A stretch of 64,000 nucleotides of DNA from Phytobacter palmae (GTDB lineage Bacteria; Pseudomonadota; Gammaproteobacteria; Enterobacterales; Enterobacteriaceae), in NCBI GenBank assembly GCA_900112785.1, contig FONB01000002.1:434001-498000 (forward strand). The letters run 5' to 3'. The position numbers and the translations under genes were made by a program. Shown piece by piece: positions 1-9,911 of this stretch. Position 1 is the stretch's first letter. Each line of letters starts with the position of its first letter. Under the pieces are notes generated by a model. The model made no database searches and was not told the origin of the DNA. It saw only the letters and a list, made by a program, of their open reading frames with translations.

Positions 1-351
1 TACCTGCTGCCTGGCTCCAACACCCCCGCCCGGCTGAACAGCCAGATCGGTATGTTGCGTATGACGTTGAAAGACATCACGCCAAATGCGAACGGCACGC
101 GGGCCACGTTGCGAATTCAGGGAGAGTCTAACGATCCACTCCCGGCGTTCAGCGGCACCGTAGAGTGGGGACAAATCCAGGGCACCACGCAGAACTTCCA
201 GGAAGTTAACGTGCAAAACCAACTGATTAGCGCGCCGGCCAGCACGCTTGCGCCAAGTGATGTTGATGTGGAGCTACAACTCAATGGGATTACGCCGGAT
301 CAGTTAGGTTTCGTCCGCATCCACGACATTCAGCCCGCCAGTCCGCAGTAA
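1..351 (+). CDS. yajI: YajI-like DUF3251 lipoprotein, 3' part only
   Basis: The reading frame is open from the first base of the window and stops with TAA at 349-351, giving the last 116 residues of a protein whose start lies outside. It sits directly upstream of tsx on the same strand, where enterobacteria carry yajI, a small DUF3251 lipoprotein of unknown function. The visible part has the look of a beta-rich envelope domain (alternating polar and hydrophobic residues, many Gln, Asn and Thr, no membrane segment). The signal peptide and lipobox cannot be checked here. The assignment rests on position and general resemblance. Confidence 0.7.
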   Translation, partial: YLLPGSNTPARLNSQIGMLRMTLKDITPNANGTRATLRIQGESNDPLPAFSGTVEWGQIQGTTQNFQEVNVQNQLISAPASTLAPSDVDVELQLNGITPDQLGFVRIHDIQPASPQ

Positions 352-486
352 TTTTCCCGCCGACACTGTCGCGCTTATTCACATTTTGTTACGCCTGAAC
401 ACTCACCGGATGAAAATCTGGTGGGTGTCATTTATTGGCAACATTGATGATCATCAGTACAATCCCTGCTGCTGAATGCGCGTAAA

Positions 487-561
487 CGTGAACGCAATCG
501 ATTACGTGTGTTTCAGTAATGTGAAACAACACGTATTTTTGTGAGCAAGGATACTTATAAT
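487..561 (+). promoter_or_regulatory. tsx promoter region with putative CRP sites
   Basis: The 295 bases between yajI and tsx hold no gene. A perfect -10 box TATAAT lies at 556-561 with no good -35 box. A CRP-like half site (TGTGA, then six bases, then ACGTA, 520-535) is centred about 40 bases before the expected start, the class II position. A second weaker candidate is at 487-502. E. coli tsx is known to be controlled by CRP, CytR and DeoR; I did not find a convincing DeoR palindrome. Confidence 0.5.
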
Positions 562-646
562 AAGCCCGCAGAAACATGAAATATTTAGAAACGCAATGCG
601 TGCATTCTTTCATTCCCGTAAGGGATCTCTTATCAGTGGCATAATT

Positions 647-1525
647 ATGAAGAAAACATTACTCGCAGCCGGCGCTGCACTGGCTTTTTCGACCTCTTTC
701 TCCGTGAATGCAGCGGATAACAGCAAACCGGAATACGTGTCTGACTGGTGGCACCAGAGCGTTAACGTGGTAGGCAGCTATCACACCCGCTTCGGACCAC
801 AGATTCGTAACGATACTTACCTGGAATATGAAGCATTTGCCAAAAAAGACTGGTTTGATTTTTATGGTTATGCCGATGCTCCGGTCTTCTTTGGCGGTAA
901 CACTGAGGCCAAAGGTATCTGGAACCACGGTTCTCCGCTGTTTATGGAAATCGAACCGCGCTTCTCCATTGATAAACTGACCGGTACCGATCTGAGCTTT
1001 GGTCCGTTCAAAGAGTGGTATTTCGCGAACAACTATATCTACGATATGGGTCGCAACGCATCCGGTCGCCAGAGCACCTGGTACATGGGTCTGGGTACCG
1101 ATATTGATACCGGTCTGCCGATGAGCCTGTCTCTGAACGTGTATGCCAAATACCAGTGGCAGAACTACGGTGCAGAAAACCAGAACGACTGGGACGGCTA
1201 CCGTTTCAAAGTGAAATACTTTGTGCCAATCACCTCTCTGTGGGGCGGCAACCTGAGCTATATCGGTTTCACCAACTTTGACTGGGGCTCTGATCTTGGC
1301 GATAAGAGCGCCTATGCTGAGAACGGCATTAAGCAGCGCACCAACAACTCCATCGCGTCCAGCCACATTCTGTCTCTGAGCTACGATCACTGGCACTACT
1401 CCGCTGTTGCGCGTTACTGGCACAATGGTGGTCAGTGGAATAACGATGCCGACCTGGTCTGGATGAAAGAGAACGTACGCTCTACCGGCTGGGGTGGATA
1501 CCTGGTGGTGGGTTATAACTTCTAA
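647..1525 (+). CDS. tsx: Nucleoside-specific outer membrane channel Tsx
   Basis: This is the outer membrane channel that admits nucleosides and deoxynucleosides and serves as a phage and colicin receptor. The 292-residue product begins with a classical signal peptide ([18 protein letters not shown], cleavage expected after residue 22 at VNA/ADN). It continues as an aromatic-rich beta barrel and ends in Phe (VVGYNF), the outer membrane assembly signal. An in-frame ATG 51 bases upstream (596) would put 17 extra residues before the signal peptide, so ATG 647 was chosen. The gene is monocistronic, with an intrinsic terminator about 40 bases after the stop. Confidence 0.96.
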   Translation: MKKTLLAAGAALAFSTSFSVNAADNSKPEYVSDWWHQSVNVVGSYHTRFGPQIRNDTYLEYEAFAKKDWFDFYGYADAPVFFGGNTEAKGIWNHGSPLFMEIEPRFSIDKLTGTDLSFGPFKEWYFANNYIYDMGRNASGRQSTWYMGLGTDIDTGLPMSLSLNVYAKYQWQNYGAENQNDWDGYRFKVKYFVPITSLWGGNLSYIGFTNFDWGSDLGDKSAYAENGIKQRTNNSIASSHILSLSYDHWHYSAVARYWHNGGQWNNDADLVWMKENVRSTGWGGYLVVGYNF

Positions 1526-1564
1526 GTGAAGTTATCCCTCATCCTGCAAGGATGACCTGAACAG

Positions 1565-1601
1565 AAAAGCACCGAACGAGACGCTTATCGGTGCTTTTTT
1601 T
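1565..1601 (+). terminator. Intrinsic terminator of tsx
   Basis: AAAAGCACCG (1565-1574) pairs with CGGTGCTTTT (1589-1598) and is followed by more T residues. The A-rich left flank may let it also stop transcripts of yajD arriving on the other strand. Confidence 0.85.
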
Positions 1602-1623
1602 ATTCAGATCCGTTTGAGAATTT

Positions 1624-1971
1624 TTACTTTTTCTTGTTCAACATCGCTTTCAGATCAGCAAAGGGGTTATACGTCGCCTCGCCAACATCCTTCTGCGCAT
1701 CTTCCCCCGCAACAACCGTAGAACCGTACTGATCCGCTTCGGTGTATTTCGAATGCTCATGATCGTGACAGAACAGGCAAAGCAGTTCCCAGTTGCTGCC
1801 GTCTTCGGGATTATTGGTATGATCGTGATCGATATGGTGAACGGTGAGTTCACGCAGGTTCGAATAAACAAACTCCCGCGAACAGCGCCCGCATACCCAT
1901 GGAAACAGTTTTAATGCTTTTTCACGGTAGCCGCTTTCCAGCCGCGTGTAGTTTTTAGGGATAATCGCCAT
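1624..1971 (-). CDS. yajD: HNH nuclease-family protein YajD
   Basis: The 115-residue protein has the HNH/treble-clef pattern: a CxxC pair (VCGRC), then HHIDHDHTNN, then LLCLFCHDHEH, which together give the metal site and the catalytic His-Asn-His. Its biological role is not known. A longer frame exists to 2037, but the conserved start is MAIIPKNY at 1971 and the protein then has the usual family length. It lies between tsx and secF, as in E. coli. The Shine-Dalgarno match before the chosen start is weak. Confidence 0.9.
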   Translation of the reverse strand: MAIIPKNYTRLESGYREKALKLFPWVCGRCSREFVYSNLRELTVHHIDHDHTNNPEDGSNWELLCLFCHDHEHSKYTEADQYGSTVVAGEDAQKDVGEATYNPFADLKAMLNKKK

Positions 1972-2095
1972 ATGTATGTCAATGCCTGATAAATGTCGGA
2001 TAGATACCAGTTTCGCGCGAGGCAGCTTTTTTATCAATGTCCCCGATTAAAGGAGGAGAAAGTCCTTTCTGAAATCATGCGGCCATAGAAGTCAT

Positions 2096-2129
2096 AAAAA
2101 AACCGCAGCTTGCGGCTGCGGTTTTTTTT
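2096..2129 (-). terminator. Terminator at the end of the secDF operon
   Basis: The arms AACCGCAG (2101-2108) and CTGCGGTT (2116-2123) are flanked by an A run on the left and a T run on the right. It can work in both directions and lies 15 bases after the secF stop. Confidence 0.85.
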
Positions 2130-2144
2130 AAGCGGAGAGCCGGA

Positions 2145-3116
2145 TTACGGCAGAATTGACGGCTGATCCGCCCCTTCTTTTTCCACTTTCTGCTGAATCA
2201 GATGCTCACGTTTCATGCCCAGTTTCAGTGCCAGCGCAGAGGCCACATAAATCGAGGACGCCGTACCGATGGTGACACCAATAAGCATGGTCAGTGAGAA
2301 GCCCGCCAGAATCGGACCACCAAACAGATACAGCATCAGGATCACAACTAAGGTCGTCCCGGATGTGATCAACGTACGATGCAACGTCTGGGTCAGTGAC
2401 ACGTTAAAGATTTCGTAAGAGGTTCCGCGGCGGATCTTGCGGAAGTTTTCACGAATACGGTCAGACACCACGATACTGTCGTTAAGTGAGTAACCGATAA
2501 CGGACATCAGCGATGCCACGATAGTCAGGTCAATCTCGATATGGAACAACGACAGCACGCCCATGGTAATAATAACGTCGTGCGCCAGTGCGATAACCAC
2601 CCCTGCCGCCAGACGCCACTCGAAGCGGAAGCCAACGTAAACAAGGATAGAGATCAGCGCCACGAGCAGCGCCATTGCACCGGTTTGCGCAAGGTCAGCC
2701 CCCACGCTCGGGCCAACAAACTCAATACGTTTAACCGTCGCATTCTGGCTGCTGGTTTCGTTAATAACCTTAACGACTTTGCTACCCAGCTCCTGCCCCC
2801 CGGTTTCCCCGTGTACAGGCGGCATACGTACCATGATGTCGCGACTGCTACCGAAATTTTGCAGTAACGGCTCTTCAAAGCCTGACTTCTGCAGCGCGTC
2901 GCGCATCTGGTCCATATCCACTGGTTTTTCCAGCGTGATCTCAATGACCGTACCGCCGGTAAAATCCAGACCCCAGTTAAACCCACGTACGCCAATAATG
3001 GCGATAGAGACGATTAACAGCAGACCTGAGATGCCGAACGCCCAGTAATCCCAGCGCATAAAGTCCCAGACTTTACGGCCGTAGTTCAATTGTTCAACAG
3101 TGTATTCCTGTGCCAC
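2145..3116 (-). CDS. secF: Protein translocase subunit SecF
   Basis: SecF forms with SecD the proton-motive-force-driven accessory complex of the Sec translocon, which pulls exported proteins out on the periplasmic side. The 323-residue protein has one membrane segment near residues 27-43, the family motif GLDFTGGT at 49-56, a periplasmic domain, and five clustered C-terminal membrane segments of the RND type. The start codon is GTG, preceded by GAGGAG inside the ten-base gap after secD, so translation is probably coupled. Confidence 0.97.
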   Translation of the reverse strand: MAQEYTVEQLNYGRKVWDFMRWDYWAFGISGLLLIVSIAIIGVRGFNWGLDFTGGTVIEITLEKPVDMDQMRDALQKSGFEEPLLQNFGSSRDIMVRMPPVHGETGGQELGSKVVKVINETSSQNATVKRIEFVGPSVGADLAQTGAMALLVALISILVYVGFRFEWRLAAGVVIALAHDVIITMGVLSLFHIEIDLTIVASLMSVIGYSLNDSIVVSDRIRENFRKIRRGTSYEIFNVSLTQTLHRTLITSGTTLVVILMLYLFGGPILAGFSLTMLIGVTIGTASSIYVASALALKLGMKREHLIQQKVEKEGADQPSILP

Positions 3117-3126
3117 AACGCACTCC

Positions 3127-4974
3127 TCAGATAGACAGCTTTTTAACGCGCTTGCCGCCGTACAGCAGGTTCACGATGGCACGGGTGCCGACAATTGCAG
3201 TAAACATCGACGTTGCCACACCGATACCGGTTGTAATGGCAAAGCCTTTGATGGCGCCCGTACCGACTGCATACAGGATCAGGACTTTAATCAGCGTGGT
3301 GACGTTCGCATCAAAGATGGAACTGAACGCGCCTTTATAACCTTCATCAATGGCTTGCTGCACCGAACGACCGTTGCTCAACTCTTCTTTGATACGTTCG
3401 TTTATCAGTACGTTAGCATCGACCGCAACCGCAAGGGTTAACACGATACCCGCAATACCCGGCATGGTGAGCGTCGCCCCTGGCAGCAGGGACATAATGC
3501 CGACAATCAGAACCAGGTTGGCAATCAGCGCGCTCGTCGCAATCAGACCAAACTTCTTATAGAAGAAGATCATGAAGATGATGGAGACAACCAGACCTGC
3601 CAGACAGGCTTCCAGACCCTGAGTGATGTTCTGCATCCCCAGTGTTGGACCAATGGTACGTTCTTCAACAATCTGAATCGGCGCAATCAGCGCACCAGCA
3701 CGCAGCAGCAGAGAAAGCTGACGCGCTTCGTTCGGGTTGTTGATACCGGTGATACGGAAGCTGTTACCCAGACGAGACTGGATATTGGCGATGTTAATCA
3801 CCTCTTCCTCTTTCACCAGAATAGCGCGGCCATTCGCGTCTTTCTTGCCGCTGTCTTTGTACTCCACGAACAGGGTTGCCATCGGTTTGCCGATGTTGTC
3901 CTTGGTGAAGTTAGACATGATGTTACCGCCAGCGCTATCCAGTGAAATATTCACCTGAGGCTGGTTATACTCATCCTGGCTGGACGTGGAGTCCGTGATA
4001 TGGTCACCGGTCAGAATCACACGTTTGTACAGTACAACCGGCTGCCCTTCACGGGTCTGTTTCACCTCAGAATCGCCCGGCACACGGCCCGCAGCGGCAG
4101 CGGCCTGATCAACATTGCTGTTTACCAGACGGAATTCCAGAGTCGCAGTCGCCCCCAGAATCTCTTTCGCACGCGCCGTATCCTGAATCCCCGGCAGTTC
4201 AACCACGATACGGTCTGAGCCCTGACGCTGAACCAGCGGCTCAGCTACGCCGAGTTGGTTAACACGGTTACGCAGAATATTGATGTTTTGCTGTACCGCG
4301 TATTCGCGAGCTTCGCTCAACCGCGCATCGGACATCACCGCACGCAGTGCATTGTCGCCCTGGCTGGTGATAACGAGATCACGGTGACGTTGGGTCAGAT
4401 AATTGACCGCCTGGTCACGTGCGCTGGCATCGCGAAAGAGAATGCTCAGGCCATAGTTATCTTCCTTACGCACGGTGGTGTAAGGAATGCCCTTATCGCG
4501 CAGATCGCTACGCAGGCTGTCGATATTCTGTTCCTGGAGTTTGCCAAGCGCGGTGTCCATGTCTACTTCCATCAGGAAGTGCACACCGCCACGCAGGTCG
4601 AGACCCAGTTTCATGGGTTCGGCATTGACTGCGCTCAGCCAGCGCGGTGTGGCCGGAGCAAGGTTAAGCGCCACGACAAACTGGTCACCCAGCTCAGCCA
4701 CCAGCGCTTCACGCGCGCGTAACTGAACGTCAGTGCTGTCAAAGCGAGCGAGAATAGCGCCGTTTTCCAGTGCCACAGACTTCGCGTCGATTTTTTCTTC
4801 TTGTAGAGTTTTCTGGACCTGGATCAGCGTTTGCTCACTGGCGGCGACACCGCGCGCACCAGTGATCTGAACAGCCGGATCCTCACCATACAGGTTGGGA
4901 AGTGCGTAGAGCAGGCCGACGGCAATGACGACGACCAGCATAATGTACTTCCACAAAGGATAACGGTTTAACAC
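3127..4974 (-). CDS. secD: Protein translocase subunit SecD
   Basis: This is the larger partner of SecF. The 615 residues have an N-terminal membrane segment (about 11-27), the motif GLDLRGG at 124-130, large periplasmic P1 domains, and a C-terminal membrane domain. That domain carries [14 protein letters not shown], whose Asp is the conserved residue linked to proton movement. The length is the family's usual one. The order yajC-secD-secF is conserved. Confidence 0.98.
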   Translation of the reverse strand: MLNRYPLWKYIMLVVVIAVGLLYALPNLYGEDPAVQITGARGVAASEQTLIQVQKTLQEEKIDAKSVALENGAILARFDSTDVQLRAREALVAELGDQFVVALNLAPATPRWLSAVNAEPMKLGLDLRGGVHFLMEVDMDTALGKLQEQNIDSLRSDLRDKGIPYTTVRKEDNYGLSILFRDASARDQAVNYLTQRHRDLVITSQGDNALRAVMSDARLSEAREYAVQQNINILRNRVNQLGVAEPLVQRQGSDRIVVELPGIQDTARAKEILGATATLEFRLVNSNVDQAAAAAGRVPGDSEVKQTREGQPVVLYKRVILTGDHITDSTSSQDEYNQPQVNISLDSAGGNIMSNFTKDNIGKPMATLFVEYKDSGKKDANGRAILVKEEEVINIANIQSRLGNSFRITGINNPNEARQLSLLLRAGALIAPIQIVEERTIGPTLGMQNITQGLEACLAGLVVSIIFMIFFYKKFGLIATSALIANLVLIVGIMSLLPGATLTMPGIAGIVLTLAVAVDANVLINERIKEELSNGRSVQQAIDEGYKGAFSSIFDANVTTLIKVLILYAVGTGAIKGFAITTGIGVATSMFTAIVGTRAIVNLLYGGKRVKKLSI

Positions 4975-5001
4975 GGCAGTTCCCTTTGGGAAAACAAGAA
5001 A

Positions 5002-5340
5002 TTACAGCGCCTTCATGGTGCCTTTCGGCAGAACGGCAGCTACGAAGTCACGTTTGATAACCACTTCAGTGGTGTCATTCAGCGCGATAGCAATGTAGCC
5101 AGTTTCCGCTACTTTGGTTACGCGACCAACCAGACCACCGTTGGTCAGCACTTCATCACCTTTCGCGATGGAGTTCATCAGATTTTTATGTTCTTTAGTG
5201 CGTTTCTGCTGTGGGCGAAGGATCATGAAGTAAAAAATCAGACCAAACACCGCCAACATCAGGATCAGAGACATCGGGCTCTGGCTGCCACCTGCCGCGC
5301 CGCCTGTTGCTGCTACCGCATCAGAAATAAAAAAGCTCAT
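5002..5340 (-). CDS. yajC: Sec translocon accessory subunit YajC
   Basis: YajC is a small inner membrane protein that co-purifies with SecDF and is not essential for export. The 112-residue product has one membrane segment at about residues 24-40 followed by the typical RPQQKRTKEH and a cytoplasmic SH3-like domain (GDEVLTNGGLVGRV). It lies 22 bases after tgt and 27 bases before secD, in one operon with both. Confidence 0.97.
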   Translation of the reverse strand: MSFFISDAVAATGGAAGGSQSPMSLILMLAVFGLIFYFMILRPQQKRTKEHKNLMNSIAKGDEVLTNGGLVGRVTKVAETGYIAIALNDTTEVVIKRDFVAAVLPKGTMKAL

Positions 5341-5362
5341 TCAAATTCCCTCATTATTAAAA

Positions 5363-6505
<1,143 letters not shown>

Positions 6506-6580
6506 TCAGAGAGACAGTCTGATGGTTAACGATTCGCTACAGAATGGTTCCATAGCGAAAAAATTTCTGATGGCGTCATC

Positions 6581-6672
6581 GCGCAGCCAGCCTGACGCCG
6601 GCCAGCGCACAACCACCGGAGCGTACATGTAGTACGTGAGGATGGCGAGCTCTGCCCGGCGGCAAAATAGCA
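6581..6672. repeat. Palindromic intergenic repeat between queA and tgt
   Basis: A GC-rich stretch holds an inverted repeat (CGTAC, ATGTA, GTACG at 6622-6636) and a following GCGAGCTCTGCCCGGCGGCAA. It resembles the short dispersed intergenic repeats of enterobacteria (boxC or ERIC-like), but I cannot name the family with certainty. It lies inside the queA-tgt transcript. Confidence 0.4.
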
Positions 6673-6687
6673 AGTAAGATCCCCTTC

Positions 6688-7752
6688 TTACGGACGCTCA
6701 TTAATTGCCTGCGGATTGTACGTGATAAACATCGCATCACCGTAACTAAAAAAGCGATATTTGTGCGCAACCGCTTCCTGGTAGGCATGCATGGTGTGCC
6801 TGTAACCGGCAAAAGCGGAGACAAGCATGATCAGCGTGGATTCCGGCAGGTGAAAATTGGTCACCAGCGCATCGATAACCTGATACTGGTAGCCCGGGAA
6901 AATAAAGATTTGCGTATCGCCAAAGAACGGTGCGATCAACGCATCTTTCGCCGCTTGCGCCGCGCTCTCCAGGGAACGCACGGAGGTGGTTCCCACGGCG
7001 ATAACACGGTTACCGCGCGCTTTGGCTGCCAGCACCGCATCGACAACATCCTGCGGCACTTCGGCGTACTCAGAGTGCATGATGTGATCTTCGATACTGT
7101 CCACGCGTACCGGCTGGAAGGTTCCCGCCCCGACGTGCAGCGTTACGAATGCCATCTGAACACCCTTCTCGCGCAAACGCGCCAGCAGCGGTTCATCGAA
7201 ATGCAGACCAGCGGTCGGCGCCGCAACCGCCCCCGGCTTCTGACTATAGACCGTCTGGTAAAGCTCGCGGTCAGCCTCTTCGTCTGGACGGTCAATATAA
7301 GGCGGCAACGGCATATGACCAATGGCGTTAAGAATATCGAGCACCGGGCGTTCGTCATTAAATTCCACTTCAAACAGCGCATCATGACGGGCCACCATGG
7401 TGGCATGGATGCTCTCGTCATCGCCCAGCAACAGCTCCGCGCCCGGTTTCGGTGCTTTTGAGGCGCGGATATGCGCCAGAATGCGCTTATCGTCGAGCAT
7501 GCGCTCAACCAGCACTTCAATTTTACCGCCGCTGACTTTGCGCCCGAACAGGCGCGCCGGGATTACCCGGGTATTGTTGAAGACCAACAGGTCGCCAGGA
7601 TTCAGTTTGTCGAGTAAATCCGTGAACGTACCGTGCGCAAGCGCACCTGTCGGCCCGTCCAGCGACAGCAAGCGGCAACTGCTGCGCTCAGGCTGCGGAT
7701 AATGGGCAATCAGGGATTCAGGTAATTCAAAGGAAAAATCGGCAACGCGCAT
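6688..7752 (-). CDS. queA: S-adenosylmethionine:tRNA ribosyltransferase-isomerase QueA
   Basis: QueA transfers the ribosyl part of S-adenosylmethionine to preQ1-modified tRNA and makes epoxyqueuosine. The 354-residue protein is colinear with the family, with the start [19 protein letters not shown], the segment [14 protein letters not shown] and the central [14 protein letters not shown] all recognisable. Its substrate is the product of tgt downstream. The ATG start has only a weak Shine-Dalgarno sequence. Confidence 0.97.
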   Translation of the reverse strand: MRVADFSFELPESLIAHYPQPERSSCRLLSLDGPTGALAHGTFTDLLDKLNPGDLLVFNNTRVIPARLFGRKVSGGKIEVLVERMLDDKRILAHIRASKAPKPGAELLLGDDESIHATMVARHDALFEVEFNDERPVLDILNAIGHMPLPPYIDRPDEEADRELYQTVYSQKPGAVAAPTAGLHFDEPLLARLREKGVQMAFVTLHVGAGTFQPVRVDSIEDHIMHSEYAEVPQDVVDAVLAAKARGNRVIAVGTTSVRSLESAAQAAKDALIAPFFGDTQIFIFPGYQYQVIDALVTNFHLPESTLIMLVSAFAGYRHTMHAYQEAVAHKYRFFSYGDAMFITYNPQAINERP

Positions 7753-7952
7753 GACACTAACTCGAGACGTAAATAAGAGGCGGGTAGTCTAGTGCCGGGG
7801 CGTTCTCCCTGCAACCTTTACCCCTCCGGAGAGTTCATATACTCTAAATAATTCGCATTACAAAAAGGCGACAGCACATGAAATTCCCCTTTCTTGCTGA
7901 CGAATGACAAGCGCCACTACCCAATGCGACCTGAACAAAAACGAGTATAACG

Positions 7953-8534
7953 ATGAATTTTCTCGCACACCTGCACCTGGCTCACCTCGCTAACAGCTCG
8001 CTTTCCGGTAATTTGCTGGCGGATTTTGTTCGTGGCAATCCGGAAGAACACTACGCGCCGGAGGTGGTTTCCGGCATCCATATGCATCGTCGTATCGATG
8101 TACTGACCGATAACCTGCCGGAAGTCAAAGAAGCACGCAGTTGGTTTCGTCCAGAAACACGCCGTGTCGCACCGATAACGCTTGATGTGATGTGGGATCA
8201 TTTCGTCTCGCGCCACTGGGAGCAGATCTCCCCGTCCATGCCACTTAGCGAATTTGTCGGCTACGCCCATGCGCAAGTCAGTGTGATCCTGCCGGAAGCC
8301 CCGCCACGTTTCGTCAATTTAAATGATTATTTATGGTCTGAGCGCTGGCTGGAGCGCTACCGGGAGATGGAATTTATTCAACGCGTGCTTAACGGCATGG
8401 CCAGTCGCCGACCGCGTCTCGATGCTCTGCGTGACTCATGGCAGGACCTGGATGACCATTACGAGGCGCTTGAAGAGAAGTTCTGGCAATTCTACCCGCG
8501 AATGATGGCGCAGGCAGAAGCCAGAACATTGTAA
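7953..8534 (+). CDS. acpH: Acyl carrier protein phosphodiesterase
   Basis: AcpH removes the 4'-phosphopantetheine arm from holo-acyl carrier protein. The 193-residue DUF479 protein starts [10 protein letters not shown] and has the conserved histidine-rich segments [11 protein letters not shown] and the metal-site aspartates of the HD-like fold ([13 protein letters not shown]). It is divergent from queA. Its stop codon directly abuts the stop of the gene on the other strand, so the two genes converge without any spacer. Confidence 0.92.
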   Translation: MNFLAHLHLAHLANSSLSGNLLADFVRGNPEEHYAPEVVSGIHMHRRIDVLTDNLPEVKEARSWFRPETRRVAPITLDVMWDHFVSRHWEQISPSMPLSEFVGYAHAQVSVILPEAPPRFVNLNDYLWSERWLERYREMEFIQRVLNGMASRRPRLDALRDSWQDLDDHYEALEEKFWQFYPRMMAQAEARTL

Positions 8535-9911
8535 TCACGCCTTCTCTTTCACTTCGCGCCATATACGTAGCGCCATCCATGCCAGCGCCAGTACGCCGAG
8601 TACCAGCGCGGCCCAGACCAGGCCGGTGAGCCACTGGCTGCGCTGCTCAATCGGTGAAGTGGCGTTCAGACGCGCTTCGCCGCCCAGTTTTACCTCTTCG
8701 CCAACCCACGCTTCCGGCAAACTTTCCGGCGCATGCTTCTGACGTAAAGCCGCAGGAATCAATGCATCAAGATCCGTTGCCGCGCTTTGCGCCGCTTTAT
8801 TCCCCCACGCCAGAATGTACGGACCGCCGCCCTGAGCATTAAAAATAAGCGTCTGGCCTGGGCGTAACCCTGTCAATTGCGGTACGCTTTTCGGCAGATG
8901 AGCATTGACCGTTGTCACCTGAATCTCCTGCACATTACCCACCGCGACGGGGATCGGCTCTGATATCTGACCGTTTAAATTCCACAGCACTGTTTTAGCC
9001 AGCGGCTGCCACGCCTCGCCGGCGGCGGCGCGCCAGGCGATCTCCACCGGCAGAGTACCCTCTTCTTCCAGACTCAGGGCGATGGAGGTAATGGGCTGCG
9101 GACTGGCCCAATGGTAAAGCGCTTTATCCTGCGAGAGCGCATGCCCGGCGGCTGGCAGAGCAACGTTCGTTATCTCCATCGACTCCGGGTTTTCTATCAC
9201 CACCGCGCGGGTAAGGGTTACCGGCAACTGCGGCTTATCAAACACCAGCAGTAAATAGCGCGGGGAGTTGATAACCATCGACAGATTGATATTGATGGTA
9301 TTCAGCGTCAGGCGATCGCTGCCACTTGCAACGTCCATCAACGGTGAATCCGCCTGCATTAAATCCCACTCTTTCATATCACTGCTGTAGTAGAGCGACG
9401 CTTTCCCCTGCCAGTTCACTGCCGGTTTATCCCAGCCAAGCTGAAGCTGCGTTGCATTCAGCTTTTGCATGTTATCCGGCAACGCCAGCAGGTAGCTATC
9501 TCCCACTGTGTTTATGCGTTCCCCCTCAAGCTTGATTTCATAACCTTCCGGGGAGCGCAGCCAGATCCGCTCCCCGGTATCCGCCAGCTTTTCAACGGGC
9601 GAGGCAGCAAGAGGGAAAAGGCGTAAGGCCTGCTCCTTTGGTGCGGGCTGCGGCGCCTGCTGTACTTGCAGCGTAAAGGGCACACGCTCGCCCTGATGGT
9701 TAAATACCCGGACATCACGCAGATCGGGCCAGACACTTTGCTGATAAATGTCGTCGGGCAGCGAAACCCGATACCAGGGCGATGAGGCCGTTGTCGTAAG
9801 CGACCTGCCCCAGGCATAATCCTGCGGCGACTCCGGTGCGTTTTCCCGGGCAAGCCCTGGTAATGCCGCGCACCATAACGCGCCGGTAAAAAGTGCTATC
9901 TTCCATTTCAT
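8535..9911 (-). CDS. DUF3999 family exported membrane-anchored protein
   Basis: The 458-residue protein has a signal peptide (MKWKIALFTGALWCAALPGLA) and a large beta-rich periplasmic region. One C-terminal membrane segment (LVWAALVLGVLALAWMALRIW) is followed by a short basic tail, giving a type I topology. It matches what I know of DUF3999; no function is established. The frame is open to 10097, but ATG 9911 gives the signal peptide and overlaps the stop of the upstream gene as ATGA. This implies translational coupling and a joint function with the DUF2339 protein. Confidence 0.75.
   Translation of the reverse strand: MKWKIALFTGALWCAALPGLARENAPESPQDYAWGRSLTTTASSPWYRVSLPDDIYQQSVWPDLRDVRVFNHQGERVPFTLQVQQAPQPAPKEQALRLFPLAASPVEKLADTGERIWLRSPEGYEIKLEGERINTVGDSYLLALPDNMQKLNATQLQLGWDKPAVNWQGKASLYYSSDMKEWDLMQADSPLMDVASGSDRLTLNTININLSMVINSPRYLLLVFDKPQLPVTLTRAVVIENPESMEITNVALPAAGHALSQDKALYHWASPQPITSIALSLEEEGTLPVEIAWRAAAGEAWQPLAKTVLWNLNGQISEPIPVAVGNVQEIQVTTVNAHLPKSVPQLTGLRPGQTLIFNAQGGGPYILAWGNKAAQSAATDLDALIPAALRQKHAPESLPEAWVGEEVKLGGEARLNATSPIEQRSQWLTGLVWAALVLGVLALAWMALRIWREVKEKA

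Noticed and set aside
659-1423. Long open frame of 254 codons antisense to tsx
   Set aside because: It is a shadow of the tsx codon usage, has no ribosome binding site, and tsx itself is certain.
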